Assembly: GCA_016110215.1 (NCBI GenBank)
Contig: JADWQD010000005.1
Span: 620,001-684,000 of the forward strand
Reading direction: 5' to 3'
Length of the DNA: 64,000 nucleotides
Source: Capronia americana
Lineage: Eukaryota; Ascomycota; Eurotiomycetes; Chaetothyriales; Herpotrichiellaceae
A model generated the notes under the pieces. That model ran no database searches. It was given only the letters and a program-made list of their open reading frames with translations, and had not been told where the DNA came from. A program made the translations under genes and the position numbers. Numbering within the stretch: the stretch's first letter is position 1; the number at the start of each line of letters is the position of its first letter. This document shows positions 11,280 to 21,671 of this stretch, one piece after another.

Positions 11280-12918
11280 ATGACATCTCGCTTCAGTCCA
11301 AATCTGGAGCTAAATTGCCCCGATCTTCCTGCTCCTGCTCATATTGCTTTTGCTTTTGCCATTGCCAGGTCGAAGCCACCTCACATCTCGATTGATGGTA
11401 AGTTTTCTTCCACTCAGAAATGAGCGATCCCTAACATCGAGCAGATTTCCTGGGGACCCTCCGTGGTGCCATCGTATCTCAGGCTCAGAGAAGCTCTCTC
11501 GATGACCTTGACTTTGATGCAGACATGTACTGGAAAGCGTCTTACCAGAAAGCAGAGGCAGAACGCTTGAAACTACTCAACGAGTTGACTCAGCTGAAGC
11601 AACAACGCGATTCGTCACTTCAGCCTCATCAAGAGTCTCAGTCCTTCACAGGACAGACTGCCCGCAACAAACGCAGGCGGGATAGATCAGCGCACGCAAC
11701 GAACAAGAAGAACAAGAGTCATCACGACCTGGACCTCGATGTCGATGACGACGACTTCGCTGAGGACTTTAGCAATCTCGATACACCCAGTACTGGTATG
11801 TTGCTCCGTGTTTGGTGTGGGAAGTGTGCTGAATCCCATGAGGCCGTCAAGCATTTCTTCGCGGGTTCACATCCCTGCGTCGGAGCCTGCTCCTTGCGGA
11901 GCCGGATCAAGAGAAACTCGCCACCGCCATCCAAGTTACTAGCAATTCGATACCAAGAATACTCTCGGAGGATATACAAGTCAGGGCAAGTCCTGGCTCT
12001 GGGCCAAAGGGCCAGTCCGTCAGAGAAGTCTGTACTGCCTTTAGAAGAATATATCCCATCGTGTTGAGGGGACTCGAATGTATCCGACCGCAGGCGACTG
12101 ATGACGGCGTCGAGTTTGTTCGGGGTCTTTCAGATGTGGTTAAGGTGTTTCAGTCCTTCTTGGGACGACTGCACAAATTCGCCCTCGACGAATACGCACG
12201 ACGAGAGCTGGAAACAACGTCGAGGAGAAAGGGATCTGGTTTCAGATCAAAAGAAAACCAAGAGACGTTCGATCACGGAACAAGCCAGGAGGGTCAGGGC
12301 GAAGCTAGAGAACTAATTCAAGTGATGGTCAGAATGATGACAGCCCTCGACGCCACCAAGAGTGCCCATTGCCAACTCTTGGAAGGATACTTGTGCGCTA
12401 TCCTTGACCATAGCGGCTCGTCCTTGTCCCTTCTGGTTTTTGCGGGTTCGGGCGAGTCTGACAAAAAGCGCACGGAGCTCCTTCCACTTAGCGGCCTCTT
12501 GGACACTCCTCAGCTCAACGTCGAATCTGCAATTGGCACGGCCGCCGTGGAGGGCCCCTATGTCATCTTCATTCTGCGCAAAGGGATAGAATTCCTGCTC
12601 GCTAATGCAAGCCATATGCCTGAGAAGTCCCTATTCAACTTTACATGGCACCAGTCCCACGGAAATGACACCATAGGCGACGGGGATCTTCGCCGAAGGA
12701 TCGAAGAAACCCTCCAGAACACTCTCCTACGAGGTGTCTTTGGTGACGATGACGAGGCCTTTTCCAACTCGCTCCGACGCAACAAAGAAGAGGAAGAAGC
12801 GGACCTGGCGAAAACGATGGAGGTTGTCAAACAGAAGGAGGATTCCGCGGAATGGTTCATTGGCGAACTGTGGGAGCACCTGGGCTGGAATATCCTATCT
12901 GGAAGAAGAGGTATTTGA
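11280..12918 (+). CDS. Unrecognised 514-residue protein with acidic/basic N-terminal region
   Basis: Three exons, join(11280..11397,11445..11795,11843..12918), keep one frame open. Donors are GTAAGT and GTATGT; acceptors are GCAG and ATGAG. The product begins MTSRFSPNLELNCPD. A short helix AEAERLKLLNELTQLKQQRD (coiled-coil-like) is followed by NKRRRDRSAHATNKKNK, a good bipartite nuclear signal, and the acidic run LDVDDDDFAEDF. The rest (about residues 155-514) is predicted mostly helical, with leucine-rich amphipathic stretches such as RRIYPIVLRGLECI, and a very charged region EEEEADLAKTMEVVKQKED near the end. I recognise no domain. A nuclear role is inferred from the N-terminus only. The second acceptor is the weakest call, chosen because it alone joins frames without a stop. 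Confidence 0.72.
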
Positions 12919-13078
12919 ACCACCTTTTGTCACTTTAAGAGCTGTCGGTAGAGTTGTTATGGTCTTGTGTCGCCAACCCAGAGGCGTGGGCGGGACATCC
13001 ACAAATCTTCTGGGGTATTAGAGGCAGCCGCCGTCGTATGGCGGAGCAAACCCGCAGCAGCTGAGTTGAAAGGGAGTG

Positions 13079-14230
13079 CTATAAGTCCAGACCGAGCACT
13101 CTCACGGCATTTCCACCCAGTATCTTTCTCTTTGCGTCCTCTTGTGGTAAGCATCCGTCGATGGCTCCCTTGTTGCTCTCCACGCTCAACCATTTACTGT
13201 CCTTCTCATCGCCTAATGGCGGGAAGAATGGATGATCGGTCCCAAACATTACCCGGTCCACGCTCCCTGCCGCCTCAATTGCTGCTTTCAAACCTGGTTG
13301 TCCGTAAATCACCGCATCAAGATATATGTTAGAGTGCAAGACGTCCCAGATCGACCTCTGAGGGCCTTGTTTGCTCCCACCATTCGCGATGAATTCTCGT
13401 TCATGCGCCACACAAGATTCGATTCGTCCCGCAAGAAATGGTATCGTCCCCCCGGAGTGAGCCAGCAAGAATTGCAATTGCGGATGCCGATCGAAAACCC
13501 CAGCGAGGTACATGCGCGCCACAGCAATCGTGGTCTCTAGCGGAAACCCCAAAGCCAAAGGTAACACATGCCCGGACCGAGCAACCACTTCGGGCCCTCC
13601 GAAGGCAGAATCAGGAAGGCCATAATGCGGATGCAAAAATACCAACGTCGCCGTGGAAGCCAAGACGGAGTATACCTCGTCTAGGTTGGGGTCATCCAGG
13701 CCTTTCCCGAGACCTGTCGTGCCCATAATCACACCCTTGACGTGCTTCAGAGACTTTAACCGGCGGATCTCGCTGACGATGTCCTCTGCAGGCGCGGAGA
13801 GCGGAAGACAGCCGAAGGCGTACAGCTTCAGGCCGTCGCTTGAGGGCGCCGCGTTGTTCTCGGCACTGGCGCTCTCAAGGTCATTGTTGATTTCCTGGGC
13901 GGTTTTCAGTGCAGAGTCCGGATCCAAGAAATCAAGCCACGGGTTCGCGAGACTTATCACACTGCAGGAGATTCCGTGGCGCTTCATGAACGCGCGTTTC
14001 TGGTCGAAGGAGGAGTATGTGCTGTCGACGGGCCGGCCGCGGAGAGCCTTGGGGCGGGACGGGTCATCGTCCGACGCGAGGATGATCAGTCTCGGGTCGG
14101 AAGTGTCTGGGTTGTCTGATTCTGTGGGCTGATAGATGTAGGGGACGGTGGTGCGCGCGGCGAGCAGTTTGATGTATGACGGCGGGTACATGTGCGTGTG
14201 GATGTCGACGACCGGGTACGAGGCGGACAT
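13079..14230 (-). CDS. Amidohydrolase, ACMSD-like (amidohydrolase 2 family)
   Basis: An intronless frame of 383 codons from the ATG at 14230. It belongs to the PF04909 metal-dependent TIM-barrel family that includes 2-amino-3-carboxymuconate-6-semialdehyde decarboxylase (ACMSD), gamma-resorcylate decarboxylase and related enzymes. The N-terminal strand carries the metal-binding H-x-H as DIHTHM (His11 and His13). A later metal His is in LVFLHPHYGLP. QFLLAHSGGTIPFLAGR carries a second conserved His, and the catalytic Asp lies in VMFGTDHPFF. All expected active-site positions are present, so it should be an active decarboxylase or hydrolase. A link to tryptophan/kynurenine or aromatic breakdown is suggested by the family; the substrate is not fixed by sequence. 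It is divergent from the dioxygenase at 14781, sharing a 550 bp promoter. Confidence 0.88.
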   Translation of the reverse strand: MSASYPVVDIHTHMYPPSYIKLLAARTTVPYIYQPTESDNPDTSDPRLIILASDDDPSRPKALRGRPVDSTYSSFDQKRAFMKRHGISCSVISLANPWLDFLDPDSALKTAQEINNDLESASAENNAAPSSDGLKLYAFGCLPLSAPAEDIVSEIRRLKSLKHVKGVIMGTTGLGKGLDDPNLDEVYSVLASTATLVFLHPHYGLPDSAFGGPEVVARSGHVLPLALGFPLETTIAVARMYLAGVFDRHPQLQFLLAHSGGTIPFLAGRIESCVAHEREFIANGGSKQGPQRSIWDVLHSNIYLDAVIYGQPGLKAAIEAAGSVDRVMFGTDHPFFPPLGDEKDSKWLSVESNKGAIDGCLPQEDAKRKILGGNAVRVLGLDL

Positions 14231-14780
14231 GTTGACGAGATTGAGCTCTTCCTACACTTACTGTGTACGACGTGCTGTATCAGGCCACCTAGAGGGTCTT
14301 CAACTTCCAAAGGGCTTGTTTGCGAATCTGCTGTGGCAAACCGATAAACCGAATCGATATTGAAGCGTCGTTCGACGGCGTCCTCCGCCCCTATCGAAGC
14401 CCAACGCCCCCCAATGCGCTCCAACCGCTTCTGTTGCTTATCCTTATCGAGATTCGACCCAATCACATGTCGCCTGCCTCGACGGGGAGAACCCCTCTCT
14501 TCTGGACGAGTTCAGTCCTCTTGACATTTTCCGTGAACTGGTGAACGGCATCTGCTGCTAGAATTGATCATTGACGGAAAAGTATTCGAGCCATTCTGCA
14601 CCCACGATCGAAGACAACGCGTTGGACCGCCGACGGCAACTAATCAGTGGACGACGAGCCCCGGCCCCCCCGACAGGCAAATCTCCGGCGATTCATTCCC
14701 TTTTCTTTCATCCACCAGTCTACAACAGGAGTTACTCCTACGTAAACCTCTCCTGGGCCCACTTCAGCCTTGTGTGAAAG
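14231..14780. promoter_or_regulatory. Shared divergent promoter of amidohydrolase and dioxygenase
   Basis: This 550 bp lies between two divergent start codons and must carry the control elements of both genes. Short chance frames only. No specific factor site could be assigned. Confidence 0.45.
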
Positions 14781-16007
14781 ATGGGCTCAGTCGCTGAGGT
14801 CGCCCAGAAGGGGGTAGAGCAGGATGACTTGGTCATGCCGGTACGTTTGGGACAGCAGCACCACCTTCCCCATTCACTGCCTCTAAAGACACTGCCTGCC
14901 TTTTTCATCCGGGGAAGCCACCTTGACCTTTGACGGGCCTCATCCGGCGGGAGATTCAGAGGACATAAGACACCACCTTCCCTTTTCGATCACTGACCAG
15001 TCAACCTCTGCCAGCTGATCGACTTTGGCGCCTTTCTGCACGGCGATGCAACCGCCAAGAAGACGGCCGCCGACCAAATCTCCCACGCCTTCCAGACCTC
15101 GGGCTTCCTGTACCTGCAGAACCACGGCATCCCCGAGGACCAGATCAAGTTGGCGTTTTCGGAGTCGGCCGACTTCTTCAAGCGGCCGCAGGACCAAAAG
15201 GACGGCCTGAAATGGACCACCCCGGACGCCAACCGCGGGTACGTGACCTGGGGCCGCGAGAAGGTCACCCAATCCGACGACCCGGAGGAGATCGCCAAAC
15301 TGCGCGCCTCGAACCCTGATCTGAAGGAATCCATGGAGATTGGCCGAGAGGGCGTGGAGGGCAAGCCCAACCAATGGCCCGAACGGCTCGACGAAGCGGG
15401 CAGGGCGTTCACGCGCGACATGCAGCGTTTCTTCCTCACCCTGAAGGATCTGCACGTCAACGTCATGCGCGCCATCGCCTTGGGCATGGGCCTGGACGAG
15501 CACTTCTTCGACAGCTATACCGACGGAGGCGACAACACGCTGCGACTGCTCCACTACCCGCCCGTGAAGAAGAGTCTCTGGAAAGCCAATCCGAACCAAG
15601 TCCGCGCGGGCGAACACTCGGACTACGGCTCCATCACGCTCCTCTTCCAAGACGATATAGGTGGCCTCGAGGTCAAGTCGCCCAAGGGCACGTGGGTACG
15701 CGCCACACCCATCCCCGGCACCATCGTCGTCAATGCCGGCGACCTGTTGCAACGATGGAGTAACGACATGATTCGCTCGACGAACCACCGCGTGATTCAA
15801 CCACCGCCCAAGGACGCCGGATCCGAGGACGACGATCCCGACGCCCTGGTACCGGCGAGGTATAGTATTGCCTATTTCTGCAATCCGAACTTTGACCGCT
15901 ACATCGAGGCCTTACCGGGGACGTGGGATCCGGCAGCCAAACCGAAGAAGTATCTGGGCATCAACAGCGGAGATTATTTGATCATGAGGTTGGCAGCGAC
16001 TTATTGA
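14781..16007 (+). CDS. 2-oxoglutarate/Fe(II)-dependent dioxygenase, isopenicillin N synthase-like
   Basis: Two exons, join(14781..14840,15015..16007), give 350 residues. Exon 1 encodes exactly 20 residues (MGSVAEVAQKGVEQDDLVMP), then GTACGT; exon 2 starts after CCAG with LIDFGAFLHGD. The N-terminal DIOX_N part has SGFLYLQNHGIP, the usual 'nonheme dioxygenase N-terminal' phrase. The C-terminal jelly roll holds the iron triad H221-x-D223 (GEHSDYG) and H278 (TNHRV), plus R302-x-S304 (RYS), which binds the 2-oxoglutarate carboxylate. All ligands are intact. Such fungal enzymes oxidise amino acids, flavonoid-like or secondary metabolites; the substrate is unknown. The 174 nt intron is longer than its neighbours. 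A 286-codon antisense frame over exon 2 is a shadow of the GC-rich third positions. Confidence 0.9.
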
Positions 16008-16442
16008 GGGGGGATGACGGTGGATTTTTTTAAACCTGTGTTGACAGTTGTGCGCCCTTGCTGAGCAGAATATGTAGGGATAGCCGAATATGAATGAATG
16101 TTACGGATCAAAGAAAGATGACGTGCCTTGGATTGTGGATGTAGAGGAAATGTCCTTCACAAGGTAATGATGATACCACGACGTCGTGTTTAAGTAAACC
16201 ACCTACCATGAAAGGTAGGGAAGACAATAAGATACTTATAGCAAACTCGTTTTGCAACCCGCGCGCGACCCCCTTATCATTACGAGTAAACCACTATACG
16301 GGACACATACTTAGGGGCCGGGACGTCCTCAGTCCCTTTTTCTTTCTCACTATTTCGGGATCCGAGACCATGAGATCTCTCCTGCCGGTCAATTGGCCAA
16401 GAGAGCCGGGATTAAGGGTACTTACTGACTTACTCGTAGCGT

Positions 16443-16476
16443 GACTGGACTGGACAGGACAGGACTGGACTGGACA
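16443..16476. repeat. Pentamer-like tandem repeat (GGACT/GGACA)
   Basis: About six near-identical five-base units, GGACT and GGACA, follow one another on the plus strand. It is a short microsatellite in a noncoding spacer. Confidence 0.75.
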
Positions 16477-16769
16477 TGTATATGCGTCTGGATGAGTATC
16501 AGTAGAAGGAAATAAAGGGAAAGGGGAAGTAGAAGAGAAGAGAACGGAACAGCGATACGAAGTATATACACTACACGTATATACCATTATCGGGGAATAG
16601 GATACCATCCGATGCTATCTATATCTTTCTGGTCTGGTTTCTCGGCATTATACCTCGTACCATACCATTATATGTACATCCATACTAGGTACGTAGGACT
16701 TAGATGGGCTTGACCCTGAGATTGCGCGTGAGCCTAAAGATGACCTTGATCGTGGGACGTGCCAGAGGC

Positions 16770-16868
16770 GAACTTGAACTTGAACCTGAGCATTAAACAT
16801 AAACATAACATAACATGACCTGTACCTGTACCTGTACCTGACCCTGAACCTGAACCTGAACCTGAAAC
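16770..16868. repeat. Degenerate hexamer array (CCTGTA/CCTGAA/CTTGAA)
   Basis: Reading the plus strand, three CTTGAA-like units are followed after a short AT-rich ACATAA block by three or more CCTGTA units and about four CCTGAA units. The array lies some 190 bp past the stop of the DUF3433 gene, so it may fall in its 3' untranslated region or terminator area. It differs from the fungal telomere repeat TTAGGG. Confidence 0.75.
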
Positions 16869-17060
16869 TAGACCTGGTATATAGCTAAGATACTCCGCAG
16901 AGAACAGATCGATGGAAAATGGTAAGGAAACGCCCAGGACCGAGAAACCATCCAGAAAAACACCGCTTGGGTGGTAGTCCACACGAGTACAACATACCTA
17001 GTTGTCGTATGTAGCCCGAGATCTGTACCGACTGTACCGACCACAGCCAGGCCATATAGT

Positions 17061-20000
17061 CTACGCCTCCCCGCCCAGAGGACTCCTGCGAGCGGCCATG
17101 GTCGCTGGACCTGGGCCACCTCCCCGTCCAGGTCCGTCGGTCTGGAACCGAGCCCCCGTCCTCGCCGCCTCGGGGACATATACGCCCGGGCTGGGCTCTC
17201 TGGGCATGGTGGCACTTCCGATTCCCATCCCTCCCCCTCTAACCGCTTCACCTATCCCGCCGGGCTCTCCACTCGCGCCGCCGATGCTTAGGTTCCTACC
17301 GCGCGTGTAACCGCCGCGACCGTCCCTGTCGCCCCGAAGATTCGGGACCATGAACCCGCTGAACCCGGCACCCAGGGGTCTTCGCTCACCGAGCTCCCAA
17401 TCCTGGTCGTCTGACCCGTCGGCTCGGGGCCCGATGTCCACACCGTAGCGCCGCCTCTTGCCGAGGGCCGGCCTTTCGCGCCACCATCCCATGCTGTACC
17501 GCTTCCCTGCAAAGACGGCCCCAAAGTGGGTTGCGGAGAACCATTCCGCGCCGTCTTGGATGACTTGTTCGCGGTCATCGACTTCCTCGCCTTCGCCGTG
17601 CGCGCCGCCCGTTTCCTCGGGTCGCGCGTGGATGCTCTCCGGCCGGGTGGTGGGGTCTGCGCCGAACGACCTGCGGCGCGGTTTGCCGCAGCATTCGCAG
17701 AGGCCGTCGTCGGTGCTGTGGACGAGGTCACTGCCCGCGAGGAGGGACATGGTCCCCGCGATCGAGCAGGGGTTACACGGGAGGACTCTGTGGAATTTGG
17801 TGAGCAGGTAGGCTGACGCCGAGAGTGCAGCCATGATGCCCAGCAGGACTTGCAGGATGAGCTTGGAGTCGGTGTCCTGCACGAGGCGCGGGGTGTCGAT
17901 TGTAGTGGGAGAGGTCGTTACTAGGGACGAAGATTGGCGACGGAGGAGACGCGATGAGTCGGACAGGCTTTTCACCGGGCCACGCATGTTCGCGGAGATG
18001 GCTTGCGCCATGTAGATCCGGTAGAATCGGGTGATGGCGTCGACAAGGACGTCTTGATTGTCTGAACCGGTGAGCGAGGCCGGGTCGTGAGGCGAGCTGC
18101 CGTTGATGATGGCTTGAAAGAAGATGTCGAACGTGTTGGTGCTAGACGGGTCTGTGGCGGGCGTGCCGCTGCCGCCGTTGAAGACGGTCATTTCCTGGGC
18201 GAGATTGTTCTGGATGCGAAAGTCGAAGGTTTTGACGCCGCTGTTATTGGCGAGTGGATTCTCGCGGAGGAAAACACTGCTCTCCTGCACGACTGGCGGC
18301 TGGTTGGGATCGATGGTCGTGCTGTTTGGCCGCAGTGTGACGTTTGCGTTCAAGCCTTGCATCTCCTGGTAGCAGATCATGGTCGTGACTTGGCTCTTGT
18401 CGGTGCTGTCGAGCTGGAAGTGGCCGAATGTGAAGGCCAGGCTGGGACAGCCCACGGGAGGATTGTCGCCGATGTACTGGCCACGACTCTCCCCGTAGTT
18501 CCCGTACGTTGTTGCATTTTCTCCGAACAGGAGATCCAGTTGAGCACCAGCGTATGTGCCCCTGCCGCCTGAAGGAAGCTCGAAGTTGTTCTCGTACAGG
18601 ACGAAGTCATCTGTGCCGTCAATGCCGCCCAGGTGACAGGAGTCGGGCAGATTCGCGCGGACGGTGATAAAAGCTTGATCGGTCGCATATGCCGAGCCGG
18701 ACCCAGCTGCTTCCGTGGACAAGCTGAAAGAGTCGGAGGGCAGGACATCGCATTTGAGATTGGCCTGAACAGCTGGAAGTAGATACGACTGGGACCCAGT
18801 CACGGTTGTGAGCGTGTCGGTCGTCAAAGCCGAGTTGTTCAACGAGAGCTTCGGAAACACAAGCCCCTCGTATGTAAATTGAGGATAACTGAAATTTTGA
18901 TGCATGATCAGGTTCGTTATTGCGCCCGCTCCGTTGTCGTTGGAGAAGCTGTCTGCCCACGTCAGGGCGAATGAGTCGGTCTGCGTGAGCGAAATGCTCG
19001 CTCCATTGACTGTGTAGTGTTGCACGTAGTAAAGCCCGGAAGCGATCACAGTGAGGATACTGGCCCCGGTAGTTGCTGCGATGCTCAGCATAGCTCCAAG
19101 GCTCCCCGTCCTCAACGCCTGCAAAAAAGCAGAAGGGGGAAACCTCCCCAGGATGTTGTTCAGAATCGACTTTCTGTGGACGGCGCCGCCGTTGGCAAGA
19201 TTGTTCCAGGGAGTAAAGAGGGCGATGTTGAAGTCCAGCATGTTGACCAGCGATGCCAGGATCAGCATCACGAGACCTGGAATGTAGTGGCTGTAGACCT
19301 CAGTCCACTTGTCGTCCGCCACCGTGTAGAACCCGCTATGTTCATCCGAACGCCGCTGGATCAGCTCCAATGCCACGATGGTACCCAACGGGAGAACCAA
19401 TGTGATGATCAACGCCGGAAAGGTCGCCGTGAAGGGAGTCCACCATTTGATTTCCATGGTTGGCTGGGTCGCTGGCTCATCCAGCTCTCCTTCTGACGCG
19501 ACAATCTTGAAGCTCGTCCTCCCAGAATCCGTGGTCGCAATTGCTGTCCCAAATTCAAACCCTGCCAATGCTGTCTTCTGATTTGCATAGTTTGGCACAC
19601 CCTGTTTCCGCAGCAGTCTGTTCAGCTCGGTACTTCTGGTCAGAGTTGTCGCCACCGCGGCGATCGAGCTCGGGTCGCGCGGCACCACCGCTCTCGGGGC
19701 AATGAAGATGAGCGCAATGCAGAACAAGAAGAGCAATCCACATGCTGAGGCCATAGTCCACGCGGAAACGTCGTTGACACGTAATCTCTGCTCTTGCCGA
19801 GTCACCTTGCCTCCTTCGACATCGCTGTTGTCGGTTGCTCTCAAGGCCAAATGGGCGTATTGTGAAAGGATTCCCTGGTATGTATCCGTGGCAGCATCCA
19901 TCATCACGTTCGGATCGATGAGGCTGTCGACATTCTGAGATCCGCGGGTCAAAGCCATCAGCATAAATATTGCGCTCGAGTCCGAAATCGTATCGTCGTT

Positions 20001-21671
20001 GATGGTGTCGCCAAACAGCACCTGCGCCGCAATGGACGCTTGTGAAAGGACATCCGTCGCGTTCCAGTCCGAAAACCCTTGCAAAGTGTTGTTGCCACCA
20101 CCGTCCTTCAAGTCAATCAACGCGGCCTGACTGCTGTCTAGCAGCTGGGTATTGTTGGTCAATTGGGCTTTCGTCATCATGTACGATGGCATGCAGAACA
20201 CGTTCGTGATATTCGTGAGAGTCCTCGAAACACCACTTGCAATGGTGAATGAGCCGCCTGCCAGATCTGTCGCATTGTCGAAGAGGGTTTGTTGATAGGC
20301 GATGTCTGTGACGGTAAACAACAAACCTTGTGGCCCTGCTGAGTCTGGTACGCTGGCGTTTGTCGTCCCACAGAAAACCTGCTGCATTGTGCCTGTGACC
20401 TGGCGCTTGGGGAGAATCTCAGTATACGGGTTATCTGCTGGCACGCTGACTGAGGAAAGCTTGCTGCAGACATCTCCTGAAGCGATATTAAAAGTGATGT
20501 TGCTGGAAGTCGCGAACGCGCTGGCCGAATTTGTGTCGTTTACGATCCGGGGAGTGGTTAACTGTACATTCAATGCTTTGCATGACATTGTCGGTACAAA
20601 GGCGTCGACTTCTCCTGAGATAGTAACGCCATCGTCGATCGGTGTATCCGATTTCACCGTTATAGCACTGTATGCGAGCCGTAAAGTAACGCCATTCTCC
20701 AGGGGCATTCCCTGGGCCATACTCCCATAGTAAGCATATACAGGTTGCGCCAGACCCGTCGACGAGTCGAGCGCTGAATTCGAGTTTAACGAAGCCGCGT
20801 TGAATCCCTTCGCCTGGAGCGAAACCCCCTTCAAGGTCACCTGAGTGGGCAGAGCAAGCAGCAGACCGGTAGCAAAAACAGTGACAACTTTTAGTAACAC
20901 AAATCCGGTGATTGAGGTGATGACGGCAAAATGGCTGTTCTTGAACGCTTCAAACAATGCAACGAGCTGGAACTTCGAGATGTAGTCGACCAGGAGGCCT
21001 TCTGAGGGTTTGATGGGTCCGTTCTGCAGGGCGTCGTATGGCATGGCCAATTTCGAATGATGGTCGACCATTCTCCAGGCGGCCACCACGAAGACGACGA
21101 TGATGGTGGGGGTGTAAGCCCATGCATAATGACTCGTCCCTTGATCAACGTGAAACCCGTCGTTCTGATCATCGTAGTACCACAGCAGAACGAGGGCGAT
21201 GAGAAAGCCCGCGAACACACAGGCGAAGAGGCCCAGGAACCATTTCTTCAGCCATATGGGCGTCCAGAGTGGCGGAGTCGGTCCTGGTGAAACCAGCGGC
21301 AGCAAACGACTATCGTCGTCGTCGGCGACTGCTGTGTATGGCCGGAGTTTGATCGAATCTGGCTCGTCCTCTTCCGGCACAGGCGAGATTGGACGATACT
21401 GGGTGTTGTCGATTCTTGGTTGGAAAGTGGGCGCCGACTGGCGTGTTGTCGGCGGCGTGTGGATCGAGGGAAATCTGCTGGGGAAGGGGACCTGGAGCTG
21501 AGCGGCAGGTGGTGGTCGGAATTCAGGCGATGGATCTCGAGAATCTGGAGATGGTTGTCGGGGCTCTGGGAGGAGTCGGTCGGAGCTGTCATCTCGGTCT
21601 CGGGCTGCCTGGGCTCGTTCGGATTCCGTAATGGGGATATTGAGGTATCCGCCGGGTTGACTGGGTTCCAT
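17061..21671 (-). CDS. Large DUF3433 membrane protein, 1536 residues
   Basis: A single uninterrupted frame starting at the ATG at 21671. About 135 residues of Pro/Ser-rich disordered N-terminus lead into a first membrane block: WFLGLFACVFAGFLIALVLL (about 144-163), TPTIIVVFVVAAW and ITGFVLLKVVTVFATGLLLA. The GPIKPSEGLLVDYISKFQ phrase between them is typical of the fungal DUF3433 (PF11915) family. A large, Asn-rich and probably extracytoplasmic domain follows. The arrangement then repeats: a second block with ALIITLVLPLGTIVALELI, GLVMLILASLVNML and SIAATTGASILTVIASGLYY, a second Asn-rich domain, and a last helix ILQVLLGIMAALSASAYLL. The C-terminal 230 residues are disordered and Gly/Arg-rich. 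The two halves look like an internal duplication. The function of the family is unknown; a cell-surface role is inferred from topology. Homopolymer-free reading and the 4.6 kb open frame make the call firm. Confidence 0.9.
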   Translation of the reverse strand: MEPSQPGGYLNIPITESERAQAARDRDDSSDRLLPEPRQPSPDSRDPSPEFRPPPAAQLQVPFPSRFPSIHTPPTTRQSAPTFQPRIDNTQYRPISPVPEEDEPDSIKLRPYTAVADDDDSRLLPLVSPGPTPPLWTPIWLKKWFLGLFACVFAGFLIALVLLWYYDDQNDGFHVDQGTSHYAWAYTPTIIVVFVVAAWRMVDHHSKLAMPYDALQNGPIKPSEGLLVDYISKFQLVALFEAFKNSHFAVITSITGFVLLKVVTVFATGLLLALPTQVTLKGVSLQAKGFNAASLNSNSALDSSTGLAQPVYAYYGSMAQGMPLENGVTLRLAYSAITVKSDTPIDDGVTISGEVDAFVPTMSCKALNVQLTTPRIVNDTNSASAFATSSNITFNIASGDVCSKLSSVSVPADNPYTEILPKRQVTGTMQQVFCGTTNASVPDSAGPQGLLFTVTDIAYQQTLFDNATDLAGGSFTIASGVSRTLTNITNVFCMPSYMMTKAQLTNNTQLLDSSQAALIDLKDGGGNNTLQGFSDWNATDVLSQASIAAQVLFGDTINDDTISDSSAIFMLMALTRGSQNVDSLIDPNVMMDAATDTYQGILSQYAHLALRATDNSDVEGGKVTRQEQRLRVNDVSAWTMASACGLLFLFCIALIFIAPRAVVPRDPSSIAAVATTLTRSTELNRLLRKQGVPNYANQKTALAGFEFGTAIATTDSGRTSFKIVASEGELDEPATQPTMEIKWWTPFTATFPALIITLVLPLGTIVALELIQRRSDEHSGFYTVADDKWTEVYSHYIPGLVMLILASLVNMLDFNIALFTPWNNLANGGAVHRKSILNNILGRFPPSAFLQALRTGSLGAMLSIAATTGASILTVIASGLYYVQHYTVNGASISLTQTDSFALTWADSFSNDNGAGAITNLIMHQNFSYPQFTYEGLVFPKLSLNNSALTTDTLTTVTGSQSYLLPAVQANLKCDVLPSDSFSLSTEAAGSGSAYATDQAFITVRANLPDSCHLGGIDGTDDFVLYENNFELPSGGRGTYAGAQLDLLFGENATTYGNYGESRGQYIGDNPPVGCPSLAFTFGHFQLDSTDKSQVTTMICYQEMQGLNANVTLRPNSTTIDPNQPPVVQESSVFLRENPLANNSGVKTFDFRIQNNLAQEMTVFNGGSGTPATDPSSTNTFDIFFQAIINGSSPHDPASLTGSDNQDVLVDAITRFYRIYMAQAISANMRGPVKSLSDSSRLLRRQSSSLVTTSPTTIDTPRLVQDTDSKLILQVLLGIMAALSASAYLLTKFHRVLPCNPCSIAGTMSLLAGSDLVHSTDDGLCECCGKPRRRSFGADPTTRPESIHARPEETGGAHGEGEEVDDREQVIQDGAEWFSATHFGAVFAGKRYSMGWWRERPALGKRRRYGVDIGPRADGSDDQDWELGERRPLGAGFSGFMVPNLRGDRDGRGGYTRGRNLSIGGASGEPGGIGEAVRGGGMGIGSATMPREPSPGVYVPEAARTGARFQTDGPGRGGGPGPATMAARRSPLGGEA

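Larger units (their letters stand above)
16008..17060. other. Intergenic with simple repeats
   Basis: This lies between the convergent dioxygenase and DUF3433 genes. Two simple-sequence tracts are visible: reiterated GGACT/GGACA words at 16443-16476, and the hexamer array listed separately. No gene was seen. Confidence 0.5.

Noticed and set aside
14940..15800. 286-codon minus-strand frame over the dioxygenase
   Set aside because: It lies fully antisense to a well-supported gene, has Val/Leu/Gly-skewed composition from GC-rich third positions and no motif.
16770..16868. Telomere-like array
   Set aside because: Units are CCTGAA/CCTGTA, not CCCTAA/TTAGGG, and the array is short and between normal genes.
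18087..18572. 161-codon plus-strand frame inside the DUF3433 gene
   Set aside because: Antisense shadow of a 1536-codon gene; no family resemblance.
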